The notes under the pieces were generated by a model, which was not told the DNA's origin, did not search any database, and was given only the letters and a program-made list of their open reading frames with translations. From the NCBI GenBank assembly GCA_019752335.1, contig JAIEMJ010000048.1, positions 1 to 64,000 on the forward strand: 64,000 nt of DNA. The letters are read 5' to 3'. A program made the translations under genes and the position numbers. Positions 27,425-34,897 of the stretch are shown in pieces (positions within the stretch are counted from its first letter, which is position 1; each line of letters starts with the position of its first letter). The DNA is from Bryobacteraceae bacterium (GTDB lineage Bacteria > Acidobacteriota > Terriglobia > Bryobacterales > Bryobacteraceae).

Positions 27425-30400
27425 ATGCGCTGTTTTCTTATCTTCGCTCTTGCATTGCCCGGCTTCGGCCAGACGTACTCGCCGCCCTATTACGCGATCA
27501 CTACCCTGGCCGGCGCCCGACCCACGGGTGACGGCGGCCCCGCCACCGACGCCCTGCTGCTGAATCCCGAGTTCCTGCTGAGTGACGCCAGCGGCAATCA
27601 CTACGTAGTGGACTCGGGGCAGCATCGCATCCGCCGTTTTTCTACCGGCGGCACGATCACCACGATCGCTGGCAACGGCATCGCGGGCTACTCCGGCGAC
27701 AATGGCTTGGCCACCGCCGCTCAGTTGAACACGCCCACCACGTTGGCCCTGGACGCCTCGGCGGGCCTCCTCTATATTGCGGACTCCGGCAATCACGCCA
27801 TTCGCGTCCTCACCCTCAGTACCGGCGTCATCCGTACCCTGGCTGGCGGCACACCTGGCTTTGCCGATGGCGCGCTGGCGCAGGCCCGTTTCACTTCGCC
27901 CTACGGACTCGCGCTGGACGCGTCGAACAACATCGTCATCACCGACAGCGGCAACCACCGCTTGCGGCGCATCGCGGGCGGACAGGTGTCGACGATTTCG
28001 GGCACCGGCGTGGCTGGTTTCTTCGGCGACGACACGAACGCCCTGGTGGCGCGCATGACGCTGCCCCGGGCCATCGTGTTGGGGGCCGATAACGCGCTCT
28101 ATTTTACCGACAGCGGCAATCGCCTCATTAGGCGCATTCTCCCCAATGGCACCATCCAAACCTACGCCGGCAAAGGCGCCGAAGTGAACACGGGCAACGG
28201 CGACGGCGGCCCGGCGCTCACTTCGCTGGTGGACGCCGCGGGCCTCGCGGCCGATACCAATGGCGACCTGCTCATCGCCGATGCCGAGGGCAACCGTCTG
28301 CGGCGCATCGCTTCGCGGACCGGCCTGATCTCCACCATCGTCGGCAACGGCGAGATCGGCTTTGCGGGCGACGGGCAGGCGGCGATTCTGGCGCGGCTGC
28401 AGTCGCCGAGCTCGATTTTTGTGGATGCGCGGGGCAATCTGAACTTCGTTGACCGCGGCAATCATCGCATCCGCCGCGTGATCAACAGCTCGGACGCCAC
28501 CGGTGGCCGCACGGAGACGATCGCCGGCCGCGGCTATTCCGGCGGCGACGGCGGCCCGGCTACCACGGCGCAACTGCTCTTTCCCGAAGCGGCCATTGCG
28601 GGCCCCGGCAACGCCATTTTCATCGCCGACACCGGCAACCATTGTGTGCGTCGCGTCGCGCTCGATGGCACCATCAGCACCTTCGCCGGGCGCTGCGGCC
28701 TGCCCGGCAACACGGGCGACGGCGGCACAGCGACCGGCGCGTTGCTGAATCAGCCCGCGGGCCTCGTTTTCGATAACGAGAACAGCCTCTTCATCGCGGA
28801 CCGCGGGAATGACCGGATTCGCCGCGTGCAGGCCAACGGCACCATTACGACGCTGGTGGGCGCCAATAACAACGTGCGGCGGCCGCAAGGCTTGGCGCTC
28901 GATCCCATCGTGCCGCGCTACGTTTACTTCACCAACGAATTCGGCGGAACGCGGCTTTCGCGGCTCGACATTGTGCGGCAGGATGTGGCGACGATGGCCG
29001 GGGGAACGAACAACGAATCCGGCTCGTCGGGCGACGGCGGCGCGGCCGGCGTGGCGCTGCTCAATGGCCCCTCCGACGTCGCCACCGACGCGCGCGGCAA
29101 CATCTTCATCGCGGACCGCAACAATGGCCGCGTGCGCCGCATCGACGCCGCCAGCGGACTCATCAATACCGTGCTCACCGCAAGCGGCCTCGCCCGCGTC
29201 GCCGTCGATTCGTCCGGCGCGCTCTTCGTCACCCAGGCCGCGGCGGACCAACACCGCCTACGCCGGGGCGCGGAGACCTTGGCCGGCGGCAGCCTGCCCG
29301 GCTTCGGCGGCGATGGCCTCTTCAGCGCCGCCGCCGCGCTCGACACGCCCGCCGGGGTCAGCGTCTTGCCCGACGGACGGCTGCTCCTGGCGGATCGCGC
29401 CAATCAGCGCGTGCGCGTCCTCACGCCGCGCGCCTTGCAGGTGATCGAGGTGCAGGCCGGCAACGGACAGACGGCCGCGCCCGGCGCCGTGCTGCCGAAC
29501 CCGCTGGCCGCGCGCGTCCTGCTCACCGGCGGCATCGCGGTGCCGGGCGTGACGGTGGGTTTCGCCGTGGAGAGCGGCCAAGCGGCTTTGGCCGCCACCT
29601 CGGCCGTCACGGATGCGAACGGCATCGCGACGATGCAATTGACGTTCGGCCCGGTGGCGGGTCCCGTAATAGTCGTGGCGACCGTTCCCGGTCTCACACC
29701 CGCGCGCTTCACGCTCACCGCCAGCGGACCCATCGGCGCCGTCCGGCCGCGCATCAACCCGGGCGGCATTGTCGGCGTGGGGCTCAGTGTGCCCCGGATC
29801 TCGGCGGCGAGTCCGAATGCGCTCGTGAGCATCTTCGGCAGCAATTTCCTGGCCACCGGCACCGGACGCCGCGTCAATGCGGACGAACTGGTGGGCGGCC
29901 GTCTGCCCGGCGCGTTGCTGGGCGTCTGCGTCACGTTTGACGGCGTCCGCGCGGCGATGTTGGACGTCTTTCCGTCGCAGTTGACCGTGCAGGTGCCCCC
30001 GCTCCTCACGGCGGCGGCGACTACGGTAGTGCGCGTGCAGACCTCTTGCGGCACGGCCAACGAACTGTCGTCGGACGGCGAACCGATGCCGTTCGCGCTG
30101 GCCTCGCCCGAGTTTCTCTTCTTTGTGACGAACACGAACGGCATCAATCCGGTGGCGGCGGTAGATGCAGCGACGGGTGGCCTGGTGGGCCCCACCGATG
30201 TGCTGGGTGGCGCGCTCACGCCGGCGCGACCGGGCGACGTCGTGACGGTGTATATGAGCGGTTTGGGTCCGGTGACTCCGGCGCTCGCGACCGGCGAGAT
30301 TCCCCGCGCGGCGGCGCCGGTGACGAGTCCGGTGGTGGTGCGCCTGGGCGATCTCACCCTCGCCCCGAGCGACGTCTTATACGCCGGCGCCTCGCCGTCG

Positions 30401-30526
30401 CTGGTCATCTACCAGGTGAACTTCCGTATCCCGGCCCAAGCGCCCGCAGGTAACTTGCCGCTGTCGGTGAGCGTCGGCGGAGCTCTCACGCCGCCGGGCG
30501 GCTACCTGGCCGTCCGGCGCTTCTAG
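27425..30526 (+). CDS. NHL-repeat surface protein with Big_1-like and TIGR03437-like domains
   Basis: A 1033-aa exported protein with a short signal peptide (MRCFLIFALALPGFGQ). Residues ~20-665 are NHL beta-propeller repeats, with many copies of the pattern GDGGPAT, then LFIADRGNDRIRRV-like and ITTLVG-like strands, enough for two propellers. An Ig-like Big_1-type domain (~675-770) follows. The last ~260 residues match TIGR03437 (SIFGSNFL, YMSGLGPVTP, YQVNFRIPAQAPAG). The ATG at 27425 has no Shine-Dalgarno, but TATACT ends 9 nt upstream, so it may be leaderless. Role unknown, probably binding at the cell surface. Confidence 0.85.
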   Translation: MRCFLIFALALPGFGQTYSPPYYAITTLAGARPTGDGGPATDALLLNPEFLLSDASGNHYVVDSGQHRIRRFSTGGTITTIAGNGIAGYSGDNGLATAAQLNTPTTLALDASAGLLYIADSGNHAIRVLTLSTGVIRTLAGGTPGFADGALAQARFTSPYGLALDASNNIVITDSGNHRLRRIAGGQVSTISGTGVAGFFGDDTNALVARMTLPRAIVLGADNALYFTDSGNRLIRRILPNGTIQTYAGKGAEVNTGNGDGGPALTSLVDAAGLAADTNGDLLIADAEGNRLRRIASRTGLISTIVGNGEIGFAGDGQAAILARLQSPSSIFVDARGNLNFVDRGNHRIRRVINSSDATGGRTETIAGRGYSGGDGGPATTAQLLFPEAAIAGPGNAIFIADTGNHCVRRVALDGTISTFAGRCGLPGNTGDGGTATGALLNQPAGLVFDNENSLFIADRGNDRIRRVQANGTITTLVGANNNVRRPQGLALDPIVPRYVYFTNEFGGTRLSRLDIVRQDVATMAGGTNNESGSSGDGGAAGVALLNGPSDVATDARGNIFIADRNNGRVRRIDAASGLINTVLTASGLARVAVDSSGALFVTQAAADQHRLRRGAETLAGGSLPGFGGDGLFSAAAALDTPAGVSVLPDGRLLLADRANQRVRVLTPRALQVIEVQAGNGQTAAPGAVLPNPLAARVLLTGGIAVPGVTVGFAVESGQAALAATSAVTDANGIATMQLTFGPVAGPVIVVATVPGLTPARFTLTASGPIGAVRPRINPGGIVGVGLSVPRISAASPNALVSIFGSNFLATGTGRRVNADELVGGRLPGALLGVCVTFDGVRAAMLDVFPSQLTVQVPPLLTAAATTVVRVQTSCGTANELSSDGEPMPFALASPEFLFFVTNTNGINPVAAVDAATGGLVGPTDVLGGALTPARPGDVVTVYMSGLGPVTPALATGEIPRAAAPVTSPVVVRLGDLTLAPSDVLYAGASPSLVIYQVNFRIPAQAPAGNLPLSVSVGGALTPPGGYLAVRRF

Positions 30527-30844
30527 ACGGTTCCAACAATCTCCCCTAATCCCGTCTATCACTTAGCTGAAATCCCTTGCTTTCGCCTGCTACTCTTGAG
30601 GCATAGGCTTCGCCCTCAAATTGAAGCTAGTCTGTCCCGCTCGCTGACGCGGCCAGACCGAATGGAATCAACGTCTTCCCGGTTCGTTTCGTTCCCCAGC
30701 CCCGCGAAAGCCATTTTGGGGAACACTCTTGCTCACCTTCGCGTAGTAGTTCCCAAGGAATCTAACTGGTGCTGACTTAACAATCGATGGATTGCGATCC
30801 TCCCGGTGATGATGGCGGTGAGCGTCGTCCCCCGGTCCCGGCGC
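30527..30844. other. 318-bp convergent intergenic region
   Basis: No gene was found. It holds a short stem TTGAGG/CCTCAA (30596-30601 / 30614-30619), the 18-bp repeat copy B, and a 7-bp inverted repeat GTTCCCC/GGGGAAC (30691-30697 / 30718-30724). None has a T tract. Termination for the convergent NHL and MFS genes may occur here. Confidence 0.5.
30675..30692. repeat. 18-bp intergenic repeat, copy B
   Basis: An exact second copy of CTTCCCGGTTCGTTTCGT (see 1370-1387), in the same orientation, again in a non-coding gap. Confidence 0.5.
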
Positions 30845-32110
30845 CTAGTAGCGTAGCGGCTTGCGGCTGTCCACCAGCATCGACATCGACCCCAGCAGCA
30901 CAAAGCCCCCGGCGCAGATCCAGAAGATCTCCCGCCAGTCGGCGAAGTGGAGCGACGTCCCCAGGACGAACGGGATCAACTTCGCCACCGCCGACGCGCC
31001 GAAGTTGCCCCACATGTTGCTCCACGCCAGCGTCGACGCCACGTGGCTGCCGCCGATGTCCTGGCCGATGGCCCACACCGCGGCGCTCATGCTGTCTGTC
31101 GCGAAGGCGACCAGGCCGGCCGCCACCGCGATCGCCACCGGCGACTCCAGGAACGGGCACAGCAGATAGGCCACCACGCCGACGGTGCTGCCGGTGAGGA
31201 ACGGCAGGCGGCGGCCCCAGGTGCGACCGTAGCGGCGAGTGAGGAAGTCGCACCACCAGCCGCCGAAGAGCATCCCGGCCAAGCCGCCCAGCAGGGCGAT
31301 GGAGACGTAGCGATTCGCCGTAATGCGGTCCAGCCCGCGCACCTCCTGCAGGTACGTGGGCAGCCAGGTGATGAGAAACGCCCAGCCGATGTTCATGCCG
31401 ATGGTGCCCAGGTTCAAACACCACAAGCCGGGATGACGAATCAAAGCCATCCACGGTGCCTTCGGGGCGGGCGGCACGGGCGGCGCGCCTGCCAGAATCA
31501 ACTCGCGTTCGCCCGAGTTCACCCAGGGGTGCTCTGACGGCTGATCGCGAAAGATCACCTGCGTGGCGAAGGCGAGCGCGATGCCGATGGCGCCGTAGAT
31601 CCACAGCACGGGGCGCCAGGAGCCCAGCGCGACGATCGCCGCGGTTGTAAGCCACGGCGCCAGCGAGTTGCCCATGCGGCCCCCGAAGGCCACCATGCTG
31701 TTGGCGCGGCCCCGATAAGCCACCGGGAACCAACGCGTGACGAGCAGCGCGCTGGCCGGATAAGCTCCGGCTTCGGCGAGTCCGCAGGCGGCGCGCACGA
31801 CGATGAGACCAAACAGCCCGCCGATGAAGCCCGTCAGCGCCGTACATAAGGACCAGACGAGGATGTAGATCACGAGCATGCGCCGCGGCCCGAAGCGGTC
31901 CGCCAGATAGCCGGCGGGAGTTTGGCCCAGTGCGTAGGCGAAGAAGAAGATCGCGAGGACATCGCCCACTTGCGACTTGTCCAGGCCCAGTTCCTGCTGA
32001 AAGCTCGCCGACTGCACCACGGCGCCCATGCAGATGCGGTCTAAATACAGAATGAAGGCGTTGGCCGTCGCGACGCCGAGCACGGCGTAGCGGACGCCGC
32101 TGGGCTTCAC
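30845..32110 (-). CDS. MFS transporter (ACS family-like)
   Basis: A 421-aa major facilitator with about 12 helices. The loop 2-3 motif reads GYLADRFGPRRM, the N-terminal segment LYLDRICMGAVVQ fits the anion:cation symporter (hexuronate/tartrate/glucarate) group, and GLAEAGAYPAS is the family's TM4 signature. Substrate is probably an organic or sugar acid (inference). The GTG start overlaps the dipeptidase stop as GTGA, so the two are coupled. Confidence 0.85.
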   Translation of the reverse strand: MKPSGVRYAVLGVATANAFILYLDRICMGAVVQSASFQQELGLDKSQVGDVLAIFFFAYALGQTPAGYLADRFGPRRMLVIYILVWSLCTALTGFIGGLFGLIVVRAACGLAEAGAYPASALLVTRWFPVAYRGRANSMVAFGGRMGNSLAPWLTTAAIVALGSWRPVLWIYGAIGIALAFATQVIFRDQPSEHPWVNSGERELILAGAPPVPPAPKAPWMALIRHPGLWCLNLGTIGMNIGWAFLITWLPTYLQEVRGLDRITANRYVSIALLGGLAGMLFGGWWCDFLTRRYGRTWGRRLPFLTGSTVGVVAYLLCPFLESPVAIAVAAGLVAFATDSMSAAVWAIGQDIGGSHVASTLAWSNMWGNFGASAVAKLIPFVLGTSLHFADWREIFWICAGGFVLLGSMSMLVDSRKPLRY

Positions 32111-33189
32111 TTCAGGTTCTCGCGCAGAAAGCGCAGAAAGTTGCCCTGGTAGATGCCGTCGATGTCGGCGGGCGTGTAGCCGCGCTTGGCGAGCGGGCCG
32201 GCCAGAGTAACCAGGTCGGCGATGCTGTCGAGGTCCATGGGCGTTTGCTCGGTGCCGTAGCCGCCGTCGAGGTCCGTGCCGATGCCCACGTGGCGGGCGT
32301 TGCCGGCGATCTGGCAGATGTGGTCAATGTGCTCGCAGATCTTCTCCATCTTCAGGCCGAAGTCCTGCGGCGTGGAGCGTTTGTGGACCCAGCCATGCAC
32401 CATCATGATCGCGTCGAAGGCCATGCCGATCACCGCGCCGCGTTCCACCAGGGCCTTGATCTGGTCATCGGCCAATTGGCGATTCCAGTCGGCCAGCGCA
32501 CGGCAGTTGTGATGGCTCGCCCAGACGGGGCCGTGGAAGCGGCCGAGCGCGTCCCAGAAGCTCTCGTCGCAAAGATGGGTGACGTCGAGGATAATGCCCA
32601 GGCGCTCCATCTCCTTCAGTAACTCTTGCCCCTTGGCTGTGAGCGGACCTTCGTCGTCGGTGCCGTGGCCATAGATGCCGGGGCCGTAGTGGACCGGGCC
32701 CATCGCGATCAAGCCGTCGGCGCGGGTCTTTTCGAGATGCCGCCAACTCAGAATGGAGTCCGCGCCCTCCAGGCTCAGCAGATAGCCGATGGGCAGTTTG
32801 TCGGTAACCGTGGCTTCGCTCCACAGTTTGGCGTGGGCTTCCACTTCGGGCCAGGTGCGCAGTTGCTTGAGTTCGCCGCACTCCTCCATGGTGCGATACC
32901 AGGCGAGTTGACCCTGCGTCTGCGCCCAGGCCTGTTCGGGGCTGCGCCAACCGGGCAGCGTGCTGAAGCGCGCGGAGTAGCGCGCGATCTGCGTGGCGAC
33001 GCAAAGCCCAATGCGGCCACGGCGCATTTCGGGGAAGCAGACGGTGTTCCGCGTGCGGTCCACCAGGTCCTTCATGCCGAGTTCGCGGCGGCGGATTTCC
33101 ACTTGGGGCAGGCGTATGTCGCGGTTCCACTCCATGGCGTTCATGGAGAGGTCGAGGTGGGCGTCGAAAATCAGGGGGACGTTCGGCAT
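32107..33189 (-). CDS. M19-family (renal-type) dipeptidase
   Basis: A 360-aa zinc dipeptidase of the membrane dipeptidase family. The metal-binding HxD is in FDAHLDLS (H11, D13), the bridging Glu in SLEGAD, and the further His ligands in LDVTHLCD and WASHHNCRA; GIGTDLDGG closes the active site. No signal peptide is visible, so it is likely cytosolic. Members hydrolyse dipeptides, including D-amino-acid-containing ones. Coupling to an MFS transporter suggests uptake and breakdown of a small peptide or amide. Confidence 0.88.
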   Translation of the reverse strand: MPNVPLIFDAHLDLSMNAMEWNRDIRLPQVEIRRRELGMKDLVDRTRNTVCFPEMRRGRIGLCVATQIARYSARFSTLPGWRSPEQAWAQTQGQLAWYRTMEECGELKQLRTWPEVEAHAKLWSEATVTDKLPIGYLLSLEGADSILSWRHLEKTRADGLIAMGPVHYGPGIYGHGTDDEGPLTAKGQELLKEMERLGIILDVTHLCDESFWDALGRFHGPVWASHHNCRALADWNRQLADDQIKALVERGAVIGMAFDAIMMVHGWVHKRSTPQDFGLKMEKICEHIDHICQIAGNARHVGIGTDLDGGYGTEQTPMDLDSIADLVTLAGPLAKRGYTPADIDGIYQGNFLRFLRENLK

Positions 33190-33191
33190 GA

Positions 33192-34463
33192 TTAGCGTAA
33201 TGCTACCAGCAAAGTGCCGCTCCAGCGCAGCAGGGCGACCTTGGCGCGTTCGAGCTGATGCTGCGTGTCGTAGTAGACGATCCAGCGTTCGCCCTCGGCG
33301 AAGCGCGCTTGCTCCACTTCGGCCAGAGTAGCGCGGCCGCCCTCCTGCCGGGCCAGCGTCACGGCGACGTTCTCACGTTGCACCTCAAGTTCCAGGCGCG
33401 CCAGTTCCCGGGCATGCTCCGCGTTGTTCACGGCCTGGTAAGCGCGCTGTGTCTCATAGCTGGTGCGGTTGCGTAGCTTGCCCACTTCGGTGCGCAAACG
33501 GCTGATCTCCGCTTGCGCCGTCGCCGCGGCGGCGGAGGGCGCGGTGCCGCCCAGCACGGGCAGTTGGAAGGACATGCCGAGTTGGCCGTTGTTCTTCTGG
33601 AAGCGATTGAAGTACTGGTCGAAGTTGTTGAAGCGTGCGAAGAGGCCGTATTGCGCCACCAGCTCGATCTTCGGTAAACGGGCGGCGCGCTCGGTTTGCA
33701 GGCTGAAGCCCTGCGCCAGCATGGTGGACTGCAGGCGCTTCAATTCGGTGGAGTTTTCGAGCGCCTGCCGCACCGCCACAGCCTCGCTATCGGGTAGGCC
33801 GGTGAGGGGCGCAAGATCGGCGCTGGTCTCAATCCGGTCGTCGGCGGTGCCGCCGATCAGCAACGAAAGCTGCGTCTGCGCGAAGCGGGCGTCACTCTCG
33901 AGCAGGCGGGCACGCTCCCGGGCGCGCTCGCGTTCGAGGCTGGCGCGCATCTCGTCGAGGCGAATGGCGCGGCCTTCGCTGACGCGGATCTTCGCGGTTT
34001 CGAGCACCTGCGTCAGGGCGTCGATCTGCTTGGCGGCGACGCGCGCCAGCCGCGCGGCCCGGTCGGCGTCGAGGTAGGCCAGCGCGACCCGCTCGGCCAC
34101 CTCTTCGCGTCGCGCGTCCGTGCCAATGCGCGCCGTCCGGGCATTCTCGCGCTCCTCCGCCACCTTGAGGCTCTTCGACTTGTCGAAGATAGTGGCGGCG
34201 GCGCGAGCCTGCACCAAGGAAGGCGCGGAGCCGTCGATGCTCATGGGAAAGCCGTAGGTATAGGCGAGTCCGCTCCCCACGTAGATCTTGGGAATGTAGG
34301 GGTCGCGCGCGGCGCGGATGGCTTGGTTGGCCTTGATCTCGTCGAGACGCGCGAGAATCATTTCGGGGTTCTGTTCGAGGGCCAGGTCGACGGCTTGTTT
34401 CAGGCTGAGCGTCCGGGTCTCGGCGAGACAGGAGAGGGCGGCGAGGAAGAGAATCAGTCGCAT
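33192..34463 (-). CDS. TolC-family outer-membrane efflux protein
   Basis: A 423-aa protein with a signal peptide (MRLILFLAALSCLAE) and two internally similar long helical repeats (LSLKQAVDLALEQNPEMILARL near the start; EAVAVRQALENSTELKRLQ at mid-protein), typical of TolC channels. The gene stands 2 nt before the dipeptidase but no membrane-fusion or pump gene is adjacent, so it may be an orphan channel. The ATG at 34463 is preferred over the preceding TTG. Confidence 0.85.
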   Translation of the reverse strand: MRLILFLAALSCLAETRTLSLKQAVDLALEQNPEMILARLDEIKANQAIRAARDPYIPKIYVGSGLAYTYGFPMSIDGSAPSLVQARAAATIFDKSKSLKVAEERENARTARIGTDARREEVAERVALAYLDADRAARLARVAAKQIDALTQVLETAKIRVSEGRAIRLDEMRASLERERARERARLLESDARFAQTQLSLLIGGTADDRIETSADLAPLTGLPDSEAVAVRQALENSTELKRLQSTMLAQGFSLQTERAARLPKIELVAQYGLFARFNNFDQYFNRFQKNNGQLGMSFQLPVLGGTAPSAAAATAQAEISRLRTEVGKLRNRTSYETQRAYQAVNNAEHARELARLELEVQRENVAVTLARQEGGRATLAEVEQARFAEGERWIVYYDTQHQLERAKVALLRWSGTLLVALR

Positions 34464-34496
34464 CAATTCTGAGCGTAGCGCGGTATTATGGTGCCC

Positions 34497-34853
34497 ATGA
34501 TCAACCTCCTGTTGGGCTGGCTGGCGAGCGCCCTCAGTCTGCTCATCGTCGCCTACTTCGTCCCCGGCTTTCGCGTCAATTCCTTCGTCACGGCACTGAT
34601 CGCGGCCGTGGTGATCGGCCTGGTAAACGGCACGCTCGGCTTTGTGGTGCGGCTACTCACCTTCCCGCTGCGGCTCCTCACCTTGGGCTTGCTCTCCCTG
34701 GTGATTAACGCCGTGATGCTGTGGATCGCGAGCTACTTCGTCGACGGCTTTCACATTGACAGCTTCGTGACGGCCCTGATTGGCTCCATTTGCTTGAGCA
34801 TTGTGAATTGGCTACTGCGCCTGGTGTTGCACAAGAGCGACAAGAAGGATTAA
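34497..34853 (+). CDS. Four-helix membrane protein, phage holin superfamily IV type
   Basis: A 118-aa protein of the PF04020-like group with four hydrophobic segments and the duplicated FVPGFRVNSFVTALIAA / FVDGFHIDSFVTALIGS motif. These small proteins are widespread in bacterial chromosomes and are not evidence for a prophage; their role is unknown. The ATG at 34497 is chosen because TATTAT ends 7 nt upstream, implying a leaderless transcript; an in-frame ATG at 34488 overlaps that hexamer. Confidence 0.85.
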   Translation: MINLLLGWLASALSLLIVAYFVPGFRVNSFVTALIAAVVIGLVNGTLGFVVRLLTFPLRLLTLGLLSLVINAVMLWIASYFVDGFHIDSFVTALIGSICLSIVNWLLRLVLHKSDKKD

Positions 34854-34897
34854 TGCGGATTCATGCATTCGCAAATGAGTAACTGATATGCTGAAGC

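Noticed and set aside
34497-34853. Holin as evidence of a prophage
   Set aside because: The phage holin superfamily IV label is a family name; no other phage gene is nearby and these proteins are common chromosomal membrane proteins.
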